A DNA stretch of 64,000 nucleotides. Origin: Nonomuraea polychroma (GTDB taxonomy: Bacteria > Actinomycetota > Actinomycetes > Streptosporangiales > Streptosporangiaceae). Location of the stretch: the NCBI RefSeq assembly GCF_004011505.1, contig NZ_SAUN01000001.1:1-64000 (forward strand), given 5' to 3'. The notes beneath the pieces are model-generated. The model was not told the origin of the DNA, searched no databases, and saw nothing but the letters and a program-made list of their open reading frames with translations. A program made the translations under genes and the position numbers. Positions 26,373 to 34,892 of this stretch are shown piece after piece; position 1 is the stretch's first letter, and every line of letters starts with the position of its first letter.

Positions 26373-27391
26373 CGGTGCTGTGCCTCGAGCGTCTCTCTGG
26401 TGACGGGGGTCAGCCAGAGCCACCGTACGGCCTCGCCTCCGAAGGCGAATCCTGACATGTTGGGCATGTGGGGGACGTCGGCCCGCATCAGCACACCCGA
26501 GTACTGCGGTCCCAGCGGGAACGTCGAAGGCTCGTGATACCACTTCGCGGTGTGCCCGTGGCCGAGCCAGGTGACCGAGTGCCACGGATACTGTGACAAC
26601 CACACCAGCAGGAGCGCCGCGTCCCGGGGGTCGTCACGGGTGGCCACGGCCAGCTCGATCCTGGCGTACGCGCCGGGCTTGTCGATCCACTGCTCGACCG
26701 TCGGCATCCGCTGGCAGCTCATCCCCACGGTGGACAACACGGTGAAGTCGCGCTTGCCGTGCGGCGGCCGTTCGGTGATCCCTACGGTCGGCAACCGCTC
26801 GCCGCTGGCGTCCCAATACCTGGCCGCCGGTCCCAGCGCCCGATCCAGATGCCCCATCACGAACTGCTGGAACGACGGCCACGACCCCTCACTGTGCCGC
26901 CAGCGCCAGTAGGACGTGGCGTTGGAGATCCGGGGCTCCAGCCCTTCCAGGGCCTCTGACAGCGCCCACGCGAACGGCGACTCGCCTACCGCGTCCCGCG
27001 CGTACCCGGGCATGCCTCTGCTCATGTCCGCCCAGCCGGGGATGACCGCCAGCAGGTCGTCGTCCTCGTACAGGGCGACCCCGTCGCCCTCCTCGAACCA
27101 CAGCGCCGTGAGCTGCCCGAGCGGCCGGCGGCCGTCCGGGTGCAGCGTGTTGTGCCGGGGCATCACCGGCGGCAGGCCGGCGTTGATCCTGGCCAGGTCC
27201 ACGACGGCGGGGGCGGGACGGTGGTTGGCCAGCCAGACGGCGCCGTGGACCGTTCCGTCGGGCGAGCACAGGTAAGCTACCGAGGAGTCCTCGTCCCGCT
27301 CGACCACGAGCGTCCGGCTGCCGTACGGGTTACCCGCGGCGAGAACGACCTCGGTGCCACCCTCGCCTGATGCCGACCGAAAAATCGCCAT
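26369..27391 (-). CDS. Suppressor-of-fused (SUFU) domain protein
   Basis: Cytoplasmic protein of 340 residues (start ATG 27391, MAIFRSASGEGGTEVVLAAGN). The N-terminal part (1-160) is unassigned and Trp/Asp-rich (LTALWFEEGDGVALYEDDD). The C-terminal part (170-340) matches bacterial SUFU-like domains: WPSFQQFVMGHLDRALG, the RDFTVLSTVGMSCQRMP core, ARIELAVAT, and WLSQYPWHSVTWLGHGH. Bacterial SUFU proteins often accompany toxin systems as possible immunity proteins, but no toxin gene is adjacent here. It is divergent from rlmN and convergent with cdsA. Confidence 0.8.
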   Translation of the reverse strand: MAIFRSASGEGGTEVVLAAGNPYGSRTLVVERDEDSSVAYLCSPDGTVHGAVWLANHRPAPAVVDLARINAGLPPVMPRHNTLHPDGRRPLGQLTALWFEEGDGVALYEDDDLLAVIPGWADMSRGMPGYARDAVGESPFAWALSEALEGLEPRISNATSYWRWRHSEGSWPSFQQFVMGHLDRALGPAARYWDASGERLPTVGITERPPHGKRDFTVLSTVGMSCQRMPTVEQWIDKPGAYARIELAVATRDDPRDAALLLVWLSQYPWHSVTWLGHGHTAKWYHEPSTFPLGPQYSGVLMRADVPHMPNMSGFAFGGEAVRWLWLTPVTRETLEAQHR

Positions 27392-27510
27392 ACGTGAGCA
27401 CTGTAGATCCGGCGGAGACCATGTTGCGAGCGGTAGCGTTACCAGGAATTCCACCTCCGATCCGAGCGTTCATTACCCTGGCCGGAAATCCTTGAAGCAA
27501 AGGCAGTAAC

Positions 27511-28611
27511 GTGTCCCAGCCCCCAGGTCAGCTCACCTTCGTCGCGCCGCGCCGGGCCAAGCCCGCTCGGCACCTGGCCGACCTGTCAATGGCCGATCGG
27601 CGGGCCGCGGTGACCGAGCTGGGCGAGAAGGCCTTCCGCGCCGACCAGCTCTCGCGTCACTACTTCGAGCGCCTCACCACCGACGTCGGCGCGATGACCG
27701 ACCTGCCCGCGGCCTCCCGCGAGAAGTTGGCGGCGCTCCTGCCGAGCCTGCTGACCTCGGTCAGGGAGATGACCACCGACGGCGGCACCACGCGTAAGAC
27801 GTTGTGGCGGCTGTTCGACGGCGCGCTGGTCGAGTCGGTGCTCATGCGTTACCCCGACCGCGTCACGATGTGTGTGTCGTCGCAGGCCGGGTGTGGCATG
27901 AACTGCCCGTTCTGCGCCACCGGTCAGGCGGGCCTGACCCGCAACATGTCGACCGCCGAGATCGTCGAGCAGGTCGTGGCGGGTGCGCGGGCGCTGGCGG
28001 CCGGCGAGGTGCCGGGCGGGCCCGGGCGGGTGAACAACGTCGTGTTCATGGGCATGGGCGAGCCGCTGGCCAACTACAAGCAGGTGATCGGCGCGGTCCG
28101 CCGCCTGGTCGAGCCGGTGCCGCACGGGCTGGGCATCTCGGCCCGCGGCGTCACGGTCTCCACGGTCGGCCTGGTGCCGGCCATCGGCAAGCTGGCCGAC
28201 GAGGGGCTGCCGGTCACGCTGGCCCTGTCGCTGCACGCGCCCGACGACGAGCTGCGTGACACGCTGGTGCCGATCAACACGCGCTGGAAGGTGTCGGAGG
28301 TGCTCGACGCCGCGTGGGCGTACGCGGCGAAGACCAAGCGGCGGGTCTCGATCGAGTACGCGCTGATCAAGGACATCAACGACCAGGAGTGGCGGGCCGA
28401 TCTGCTGGGCAAGCTCGTCAAGAACAAACTGGTGCACGTCAACCTGATCCCGCTCAACCCGACGCCCGGGTCCAAGTGGACGGCGTCGCGGCCCGAGGAC
28501 GAGCGGGCGTTCGTCCGGCGGCTGGAGTTCCACGGCGTGCCGGTCACCGTCCGCGACACGCGCGGGCGGGAGATCGACGGCGCCTGCGGCCAGCTCGCCG
28601 CGGCCGAATAG
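27511..28611 (+). CDS. rlmN: Dual-specificity RNA methyltransferase RlmN
   Basis: Radical SAM enzyme that methylates C2 of A2503 in 23S rRNA and A37 in some tRNAs. The 366 residues start at GTG 27511 ([15 protein letters not shown]). The iron-sulphur cluster motif CGMNCPFC gives Cys128, Cys132 and Cys135. The methyl-carrying Cys359 near the C-terminus (EIDGACGQL) is present. [18 protein letters not shown] and the [14 protein letters not shown] block are standard. All catalytic residues are intact. Confidence 0.96.
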   Translation: MSQPPGQLTFVAPRRAKPARHLADLSMADRRAAVTELGEKAFRADQLSRHYFERLTTDVGAMTDLPAASREKLAALLPSLLTSVREMTTDGGTTRKTLWRLFDGALVESVLMRYPDRVTMCVSSQAGCGMNCPFCATGQAGLTRNMSTAEIVEQVVAGARALAAGEVPGGPGRVNNVVFMGMGEPLANYKQVIGAVRRLVEPVPHGLGISARGVTVSTVGLVPAIGKLADEGLPVTLALSLHAPDDELRDTLVPINTRWKVSEVLDAAWAYAAKTKRRVSIEYALIKDINDQEWRADLLGKLVKNKLVHVNLIPLNPTPGSKWTASRPEDERAFVRRLEFHGVPVTVRDTRGREIDGACGQLAAAE

Positions 28612-28659
28612 GCGACCGACTCGGCGGGGGGCCGTCTGACCAGCTCGCCGCCGCTTAGG

Positions 28660-29331
28660 TCACCCTCTGAGACGCCGCCGGACGTAGAACGCGAGGGCGA
28701 TCAGGCACCAGGCGAGCGAGACGGCGGCCAGCTCGGGGAAGCGGGTGAGCAACTCGCCGTCGTTCGCGGCCCGCATCCAGCGCACGGCCGGGACCGTGAG
28801 CCAGTACAGCGGCGAGGCGCTCAGCAGCAGCATCAGCAGGAACCCGAGCACCAGACCCATGATCGACAGGGCCGGGGAGGGCAGGACGGCGCGGCTGGTC
28901 AGCGCGCCGAGCGCGGTTCCCGTCAAGGCCGCCAGGGCGTGCAGGGCGAGGGCGGCGGTCAGCAGGCCGGGCTCCGGGGCGGCGCTCACGCCGAGCAGGA
29001 GCGCCGCGGCCAGGGCGATCCCGGCGAAGGCGGCACACGTCGCGAACGCCGCCACGAGCCCCGCCACCAGCTCCCTGCCACGGCCGCCCACCGTGACCGC
29101 GGACATCTCGCGTTGACGGTCGGGCTCGGTGTCGAGGAGGCTCCTCGCGGCCCAGGCGAGGATCGGGATGATCAGTACGGCGCCGTCGGTGAGCACGCTC
29201 GCCTCCTCGCCGCGTGGCGCCCGGCTGCCGTTCAGGATCGCCAGCATGGCCAGGGTGAGCAGGAGGGCCTGGTAGACGCGGTGGGAGCGGATGTAGGCGG
29301 CCACGCGGAACGTGGCCAAGGAGATGATCAT
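28660..29331 (-). CDS. ABC-2 type permease subunit
   Basis: Membrane protein of 223 residues with about six hydrophobic segments (VYQALLLTLAMLAIL, AVLIIPILAWAA, LVAGLVAAFATCAAFAGIALAAALLLG, LSIMGLVLGFLLMLLL, LAAVSLAWCLIALAFYV). It starts at ATG 29331 inside the stop of the ATPase gene (ATGA overlap), so the two form a small exporter. Cargo is unknown. The loop YWLTVPAVRWMRAANDGELLTRFPELA lies before the last helix. Confidence 0.82.
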   Translation of the reverse strand: MIISLATFRVAAYIRSHRVYQALLLTLAMLAILNGSRAPRGEEASVLTDGAVLIIPILAWAARSLLDTEPDRQREMSAVTVGGRGRELVAGLVAAFATCAAFAGIALAAALLLGVSAAPEPGLLTAALALHALAALTGTALGALTSRAVLPSPALSIMGLVLGFLLMLLLSASPLYWLTVPAVRWMRAANDGELLTRFPELAAVSLAWCLIALAFYVRRRLRG

Positions 29332-30119
29332 CCGGTTTCCTCGATCTCGCGGGCCTGGTAGCCCTCGTCGCGCATCCTGGTGAGGAAGCGGGCGACGTCG
29401 GCGGCGGGCAGTGTGACCGCCACGGTCGCCACCGGCGCGCCGCTCTTCTCGACTGGAGCGGTGACGGTCTCCGGGGCGGTGACGGCTTCCGCAACGGTGG
29501 CGGTGCTCTCCTGGAGAACGGTGGTGGTGCTCTCCTTGAGGTGGCCGTCGACGACCGTCCAATGACGCAGGCCCGGTAAGGCACGCAGGCCGCCCTGGTG
29601 GTCGCTGGCGATGACGATGCCGCCGCGTGCCGCGACGTCGGCGGCGATCGAGGGCAGTGACTCGCGGGTGTCGGTGTCGAGCCCGGCGAACGGCTCATCC
29701 ATGATCAGCAGCCCGGGTTCCGCCATCAAGGCCTGGACCAGGCCGACCTTGTGGGCGCTGCCCTTCGACAGTTCGCCCAGGGGCACGGCCAGGAGGTGAT
29801 CCATGGTGAGCCGCTCGGCCCACGGCTCCCAGCGGGCGCCGCCGCGTACCCGGGACATGTGACGCAAGTAGGCCGTGACCGTGAACGGCTGGTCGGCGGG
29901 GAAGCGGTCGGGTGCGAACCCGACGACGTCCGGACGGCCGGTGATCGTGCCCTTCGTCGGCGCGGCGAGCCCGGCCAGGAGCCGGAGCAGGGTCGACTTG
30001 CCCGCCCCGTTGACCCCGGCCAGCTCGATCACGTCACCGGGCGCGAGGTGGGCGTCGGCATGCTGGATGACGAAACGCTCACGTCTTCGGTAGCGGAAGG
30101 AGACCTGGGACAGTCGCAT
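29328..30119 (-). CDS. ABC transporter ATP-binding protein
   Basis: ATPase of 263 residues (MRLSQVSFRYRRRERFVIQ, start ATG 30119). Walker A is GVNGAGKST, Walker B LLIMDEPFAGLD, H-loop IASDHQ. The signature motif is degenerate (LSKGSAHKVGL instead of LSGGQ), as often in ABC-2 exporters of the CcmA/NatA kind. After the nucleotide-binding domain (1-190) there is a Thr/Val-rich linker with ESTTTVLQESTATVAEAVTAPETV, then a short C-terminal domain. It is coupled to the permease gene. Confidence 0.86.
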   Translation of the reverse strand: MRLSQVSFRYRRRERFVIQHADAHLAPGDVIELAGVNGAGKSTLLRLLAGLAAPTKGTITGRPDVVGFAPDRFPADQPFTVTAYLRHMSRVRGGARWEPWAERLTMDHLLAVPLGELSKGSAHKVGLVQALMAEPGLLIMDEPFAGLDTDTRESLPSIAADVAARGGIVIASDHQGGLRALPGLRHWTVVDGHLKESTTTVLQESTATVAEAVTAPETVTAPVEKSGAPVATVAVTLPAADVARFLTRMRDEGYQAREIEETG

Positions 30120-30210
30120 GGTGGCTGTAACGGTATATGTCGGGTCGCGTGCGTGGGATAAAGAGCCCCACAATGGAGGGGCCCCAGCACGATTCAAAAG
30201 GAGTGTGAGC

Positions 30211-30762
30211 TTGAACCGCTTTCCGCGCGTCATGGGTATGCGTTCAGGCTATGACCCTGAGGAGGTCGACGCCCTGATCGGGCGGATCGAAGCGACCTTG
30301 GGCAGGGGCCCGCACGCCTTGGAGCCCGTCACCGCCGACGAGGTGCGCACGGCCACCTTCCGCGCCAAGCGCGGCGGCTACCACGAGACCGCTGTGGACT
30401 TCGCCCTGGAAGCGTTCGTGGTGGCGCTGGAGACCCAGGCCAAACGGCCCGTACGGCTGGCCCTGGCCGAGCCCACCGGCGATCTGTTACGCGAGGAGTG
30501 GTTCGAGAGCCAGGCGGCGCGCGTCGAGCGGGTGGCCTTCCGCCCGGGCCGGATGGGCGGCGGCTACAACGAGGACGAGGTCGACGCCTTCCTCGACCGC
30601 ATCGTGGCCACGTTACGCGGCACCACCGACTTCCCCGTGACGGCGAAGGAGGTGCGGGAGGCGACGTTCTCCACCGTGCTGTTCAGGTCCGGCTACTTGA
30701 TCGCCGATGTGGACTCGTTCCTCTCGAGCATCGCGGACGTGCTGGAGCAGCGCCGCCCCTAG
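30211..30762 (+). CDS. Protein with two DivIVA-like repeats
   Basis: A 183-residue cytoplasmic protein. TTG 30211 has AGGAG at good spacing and gives MNRFPRVMGMRSGYD; GTG 30205 is too close to it. Two related halves are visible: MRSGYDPEEVDALIGRIEATLG...VTADEVRTATFRAKRGGYHETAVDFALE and MGGGYNEDEVDAFLDRIVATLRG...VTAKEVREATFSTVLFRSGYLIADVDSFLS. Each matches the DivIVA-domain core (F-x-GY...EVD.FLD, ...F...R.GYd..EVD). There is no long coiled coil, unlike Wag31/DivIVA itself. A link to polar growth is possible but unproved. Confidence 0.8.
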   Translation: MNRFPRVMGMRSGYDPEEVDALIGRIEATLGRGPHALEPVTADEVRTATFRAKRGGYHETAVDFALEAFVVALETQAKRPVRLALAEPTGDLLREEWFESQAARVERVAFRPGRMGGGYNEDEVDAFLDRIVATLRGTTDFPVTAKEVREATFSTVLFRSGYLIADVDSFLSSIADVLEQRRP

Positions 30763-31415
30763 GGGCGCCGGCCGTCCTGGACGGCCGTGAGCAGGCCGTG
30801 CAGGTCGGGCAGGACCGTCTGGATGATCGTCTCGTCCGGGGCGCGCTCGCCGAGCCGGTTGATCCACACGCGGCGGATGCCCAGCCGGTGCGCGGGAACC
30901 ATGTCGTGGAAGTAGCTCTGCGCCACATGCACCCAGGCCGACGGCTCGTGGGACCGCCTGAAGACGTCGAAGTGCGCGGTGGACGGCTTGTAGTCGCGGG
31001 CGTCCTCCGCCGTCACCACCGCGTCGAACGGCACATGCAGCCGCCGCAGCGTCTCGGCGATGAGGTCGCGGTCGCAGTTGGTGAGCAGCGCCAGATTCCA
31101 GCCGGCCGCGCGCAGCGCCGACAACTCGGCGCCGACCTCGGGGAACACCGGCCAGTACGGCAGCGTCGCGGCCAGCACACCGGCGTCGTCCTCGTTCAGC
31201 TCCACCTTCTCGTCCTGGCACGCCCTGCGGAGGGCCTCGGCCAGGACGTGGCGGTAGCGGAGCGTCGGCGACTCGGCCTGCACGGCGTGCTCGTGCCGGT
31301 TGTAGGCCTCCAGCAGGCGCGCGCCCTGGCCGGGTGCGATCAGGTCGGCGCTGGTGAGCAGACCGTGCCGCCAGTCGACAAGAGTGCCAAAGCAGTCAAA
31401 CGTTACCCATCGCAT
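30759..31415 (-). CDS. HAD-superfamily hydrolase, haloacid dehalogenase type II-like
   Basis: A 218-residue HAD hydrolase. Motif I FDCFGTLVD contains the nucleophile Asp7; motif II is LLTNCDRD; the Lys motif is DYKPSTAHFDVF; motif IV is less standard (VAQSYFHDMVPAHRLGIRRVWINR). The cap is helical (residues 15-90), as in L-2-haloacid dehalogenases and related phosphatases. The substrate cannot be deduced. It overlaps the convergent DivIVA-like gene by 4 bp. Confidence 0.88.
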   Translation of the reverse strand: MRWVTFDCFGTLVDWRHGLLTSADLIAPGQGARLLEAYNRHEHAVQAESPTLRYRHVLAEALRRACQDEKVELNEDDAGVLAATLPYWPVFPEVGAELSALRAAGWNLALLTNCDRDLIAETLRRLHVPFDAVVTAEDARDYKPSTAHFDVFRRSHEPSAWVHVAQSYFHDMVPAHRLGIRRVWINRLGERAPDETIIQTVLPDLHGLLTAVQDGRRP

Positions 31416-31425
31416 AGGTCACATA

Positions 31426-31917
31426 ATGCTGCCCATGACACTCTCTGTACGACCCATCGAGCCCCATGATCTCGACATGGTGTCCCAGGTGCTGAGAGAC
31501 AGCTGGGGCGGCACCACGGTGGTGGCACTGGGCCGCGGCGAGCTGATCGACGCGGCGGCCCAGCCCGGGTTCATCGCGGAGATCGGCGATCAGGTAGCCG
31601 GGGTGATCACCTATGCCGAACACGACGGCTCCGTGGAGATTGTCACCATCGACGCCGTCGTGCCCGGCAAGGGGGTCGGGAAGGCGCTGCTCGACGCGGT
31701 ACGGGCCGTCGCGGTGGAGCGGGGCATGATCCGGCTGTCGTTGATCACCACCAACGACAACACGCATGCCCTGCGGTTCTACCAGCGCTACGGCTTCGAC
31801 CTCGTGGCCCTGCACCGCAACGGCGTCGACCGGGCGAGGGCACTCAAGCCAGGCATCCCGGCGGAGGCGGACGGCATCCCGATCAAGCACGAGCTGGAGC
31901 TCGAGCTCATCCTCTGA
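31426..31917 (+). CDS. GNAT-family N-acetyltransferase
   Basis: Acetyltransferase of 163 residues. ATG 31426 gives MLPMTLSVRPIEPHDLD; ATG 31435 is an alternative. The acetyl-CoA site reads VVPGKGVGKALLDAVRAVAVERG (motif A, Q/RxxGxG/A-like). NTHALRFYQRYGFDLVALHRNGVDRARALKPGIP fits motif B of small-molecule acetyltransferases. The substrate is unknown. Its 3' end overlaps that of iolD on the other strand by 11 bp. Confidence 0.86.
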   Translation: MLPMTLSVRPIEPHDLDMVSQVLRDSWGGTTVVALGRGELIDAAAQPGFIAEIGDQVAGVITYAEHDGSVEIVTIDAVVPGKGVGKALLDAVRAVAVERGMIRLSLITTNDNTHALRFYQRYGFDLVALHRNGVDRARALKPGIPAEADGIPIKHELELELIL

Positions 31918-33793
31918 CGGGCGCTCCCGGTTGATCAGGGGGCGGGGCGAGGTGCGGGTGCTGGAAACGCTTGTTCGCCTCGTACGCCTCCCGCATGGCG
32001 TTCGGCGTGCCCACCTGCGCCACGGGCACGTCCCACCACGCCTCGGAGGACGGGGCGTCGGCGGCCATGCGGTCGGTGCGGACGTAGATCACCGTGGTCT
32101 CCGTCGCTGAGCGGGCCGTGTCGAGCGCCTTGCGCAGGTCGGCGACCGATTCCGCACGCAACACGGACGCGCCGAGGCTTGCGGCGTTCGCGGCCAGGTC
32201 GACCGGCAGCGGCCCGCCGTCGAACCTGCCTGCGCCGCGGTAGGCGTAGGAGGTGCCGAGCCGCTGCGCGCCGACGCTCTCCGACAGGTGGCCGATCGAG
32301 GCGAAGCCGGAGTTGTCCACCAGGACCACCACCAGCTTGATGCCCTCGGAGATCGCCGTGACGAGTTCCTGGGCCATCATCAGGTAGGAGCCGTCGCCCA
32401 CCAGCACGAACACCTCGCGCTCCGGGGCCGCCATCTTGACGCCCAGCCCACCCGCGATCTCGTAGCCCATGCAGGAGTAGCCGTACTCGACGTGGTAATT
32501 GCCCGGGCCGCTCGGCCGCCAGAGTTTGTGCAGGTCGCCGGGCATCGAACCGGCCGCGCACACCACCACGCCGTCATCGGCCGCGGCCGTGTTGACCGCG
32601 CCGATCACCGCGGACTGCGGCAGCGGGGAGCCCTCCAGCGAGTACGCCGCGTCCACGGCCGCGTCCCACGCCCGGGTCAGCTCGGCGGCCCGTTCGCGGT
32701 AGTCGTCCGGGGTGCCGCGCCAGCCCGCGAACGCCTCCGCCAGCTCCGCCAGCCCTTCGCGGGCGTCGGCCACCAGTTGCAGGCCCGAGAGCTTGGCGGC
32801 GTCGAAGCCGGTGATGTTGACGTTGAGGAACCGCGCGTCGGGGGCGAAGATCGTCCGGGAGGCGGTGGTGAAGTCGCTGTAGCGGGTGCCGACGCCGATG
32901 ATCAGGTCGGCCTCGCGGGCCAGCGCGTTGGCCGCGGTCGTGCCGGTGGCGCCGATCGCGCCCACCGCGAGCGGGTGCCCGTACGGGAGCGCGCCCTTGC
33001 CTGCCTGCGTCTCGGCCACCGGGATGCCGTACGTCTCGGCGAAGCGCCGTAGCTGCTCGGTGGCGTCGCTGTAGATCGTGCCGCCGCCCGCGACGATCAG
33101 GGGGCGCGAGGCGGACGTGACGAGCTGAGCCGCTCGCAACACGGTGGCGCGCTCGGGGCGGGGCCTGGGGATGTGCCAGATGCGGTCGGCGAACAGCTCG
33201 TCCGGCCAGTCGTGCGCCTCCGCCTGCACGTCCTGCGGCAGCGCGAGGGTCACCGCGCCGGTCTCGGCCGGGTCGGTGAGCACCCGCATGGCCGCCAGCA
33301 GCGCGGAGGGCAACTGCTCGGGGCGGTTGATCCGGTCCCAGTAGCGGGAGACCGGCTTGAAGCAGTCGTTGACGGAGATGTCGTACGAGCGCTGGTCCTC
33401 AAGCTCCTGGAGCACCGGGCCGGCGACGCGGGTGGAGAAGATGTCACCGGGCAGCAGGAGCACCGGAAGCCGGTTGATGGTGGCGCCCGCCGCACCGGTG
33501 ATCATGTTGGTGGCGCCGGGGCCGATCGATGTCGTGCACGCCAAGGTCGCCAGGCGGTTGCTGGCCCGGGCGTAGGCGGCGGCCGTGTGGACCATGGCCT
33601 GCTCGTTGCGGCTCAGGTGGTACGGCAGGTTCTCGGTCGAGGTGGCCAGCGCCTGGCCCAGACCGGCGACGTTGCCGTGGCCGAAGATGCCCGTGCAGCC
33701 GCCGAAGAACCTGCGTTGCACGCCGTCGCGTTCGCTCCACTGGTGGGCCAGGAAGCGTACGACGGCTTGTGCCACGGTCAACCGGGTCGTCAT
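31907..33793 (-). CDS. iolD: 3D-(3,5/4)-trihydroxycyclohexane-1,2-dione acylhydrolase IolD
   Basis: Thiamine-diphosphate enzyme that opens the ring in myo-inositol breakdown, giving 5-deoxy-D-glucuronate. The 628 residues start at ATG 33793 (MTTRLTVAQAVVRFLAHQWSERDG). The ThDP-binding Glu is in LSRNEQAMVHTAAAYARA; the metal motif GDGSYLMM...VVLVDNSGF is complete. IolD-typical text includes RFFGGCTGIFGHGNVAGLGQAL and YGYSCMGYEIAGGLG. It is the last gene of the leftward iolC-remnant-iolB-iolD operon and overlaps iolB by 4 bp. Confidence 0.95.
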   Translation of the reverse strand: MTTRLTVAQAVVRFLAHQWSERDGVQRRFFGGCTGIFGHGNVAGLGQALATSTENLPYHLSRNEQAMVHTAAAYARASNRLATLACTTSIGPGATNMITGAAGATINRLPVLLLPGDIFSTRVAGPVLQELEDQRSYDISVNDCFKPVSRYWDRINRPEQLPSALLAAMRVLTDPAETGAVTLALPQDVQAEAHDWPDELFADRIWHIPRPRPERATVLRAAQLVTSASRPLIVAGGGTIYSDATEQLRRFAETYGIPVAETQAGKGALPYGHPLAVGAIGATGTTAANALAREADLIIGVGTRYSDFTTASRTIFAPDARFLNVNITGFDAAKLSGLQLVADAREGLAELAEAFAGWRGTPDDYRERAAELTRAWDAAVDAAYSLEGSPLPQSAVIGAVNTAAADDGVVVCAAGSMPGDLHKLWRPSGPGNYHVEYGYSCMGYEIAGGLGVKMAAPEREVFVLVGDGSYLMMAQELVTAISEGIKLVVVLVDNSGFASIGHLSESVGAQRLGTSYAYRGAGRFDGGPLPVDLAANAASLGASVLRAESVADLRKALDTARSATETTVIYVRTDRMAADAPSSEAWWDVPVAQVGTPNAMREAYEANKRFQHPHLAPPPDQPGAPVRG

Positions 33794-34665
33794 GAGGTCC
33801 TCCCGAACGGCAGTCTGGGGTCGATGAGCCGGCCCTCCCAGGACGAGCGGATCCAGGCGTGGCGAGGGTCGTCGCAGAACGCCATCGAACGTTGCTCCGC
33901 CGGGCCGGCCAGGACGTTCAGGTAGTAGAGGTCGTAGCCGGGGGCGGCCATGGAGGGACCGTGGTAGCCGTAGGGGACCAGGACGACGTCGCCCGAGGAG
34001 ACCTCGGCGAGGGTGTCGATGTGGCCGCGCTCGGAGGAATAGACGCGCTGATAGCCGATGCCCTGGTCGGCGACCTCGAAGTAGTAGATCTCCTCCAGCA
34101 CCGCCTCGCCCGGGTTGGGGGTGTCGTGCTTGTGCGGCGGGTACGAGGACCAGTTGCCGGACGGGGTGAGGACCTCCACGGCCATGAGCTTGTGGCAGTC
34201 GAAGACGTCGGGGGCGCAGAAGTTGTTCACCTGGCGGCTGGCCTGGCCGGCGCCGCGGATCTCGACGGGGACCTCGGTGGCGGCCACGTAGCGGGGTCGC
34301 AGTGCGCGGGTGGCGCGGGCCGAGGGCAGCGCGATGCGGCCGGCGCCCTGCAAGGTCACCTGCGAATGGATCGGGACGTAGACGAGGTCTGACGGGCCGT
34401 CGAAGACGGATGCGCGGCCGGCCAGCCGGAACGTCTCGGAGTCCGGCGTACCGGGGGTGGGAGATGGTGGGGACGGGGTGATGATGAGCGTGCAGGAGCC
34501 CGCCAGGGGCAGGACCAGCATTTCTTCCTCGCCCGTGTCGAACGACACCGGCGCGTCCGTCAAGTCCGCGATCCGCAGGCCCGAGTAGGTCCACCCGGCC
34601 GAGGCCGGGGTGATCTCCACCGACCAGGGGCCGTTGGCGGTCGTGCCGTACGGAAGGTAGGTCAT
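33790..34665 (-). CDS. iolB: 5-deoxy-glucuronate isomerase IolB
   Basis: Cupin-like isomerase turning 5-deoxy-glucuronate into 2-deoxy-5-keto-gluconate. The 291 residues contain the double barrel and the metal site SSYPPHKHDT...LEEIYYFEV, with two His and Glu, plus VLVPYGYHGPSMAAPGYDLYYLNVLAG. Start ATG 34665 overlaps the stop of the small upstream frame (ATGA), and its own stop overlaps the iolD start, so three genes are chained translationally. Confidence 0.95.
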   Translation of the reverse strand: MTYLPYGTTANGPWSVEITPASAGWTYSGLRIADLTDAPVSFDTGEEEMLVLPLAGSCTLIITPSPPSPTPGTPDSETFRLAGRASVFDGPSDLVYVPIHSQVTLQGAGRIALPSARATRALRPRYVAATEVPVEIRGAGQASRQVNNFCAPDVFDCHKLMAVEVLTPSGNWSSYPPHKHDTPNPGEAVLEEIYYFEVADQGIGYQRVYSSERGHIDTLAEVSSGDVVLVPYGYHGPSMAAPGYDLYYLNVLAGPAEQRSMAFCDDPRHAWIRSSWEGRLIDPRLPFGRTS

Positions 34666-34892
34666 GCGCGGGCCTCTCGCACCAGTGCCGCGGCACCGTC
34701 CGCCGTGGTCGCCACGTCGTCGTCCGGAGGGTAGAGCAGGGCGCGGCCCACCACGAGGGCCCCCAGCAGGAGCAGGTCCTCCAGGACGTCGGGCGCGGCC
34801 AGGATGCCGTCCACGCCGGGTCTGGACAGGGCCGTCTGGAGCCGGTCGAGCAGGTCGGTGCGGCTGGTCATGGGCAGGGTGAGGTCACTCAA
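34662..34892 (-). pseudogene. Deletion remnant of a Cgl0159-type aldolase-fold gene
   Basis: A 76-codon frame between iolC and iolB. From memory of the family, its first half (LLDRLQTALSRPGVDGIL, then AAPDVLEDLLLLGAL) matches the N-terminal region of the Cgl0159 (DeoC-like TIM-barrel) proteins found in actinobacterial iol operons. Its second half (VVGRALLYPPDDDVATTADG) matches their last 35 residues. About 200 residues between LLLLGAL and VVGRALLYPP are missing, in frame. The stop/start overlaps with both neighbours are kept (TTGA with iolC, ATGA with iolB). The barrel and the Schiff-base Lys are gone, so it cannot be an active aldolase. Confidence 0.72.
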
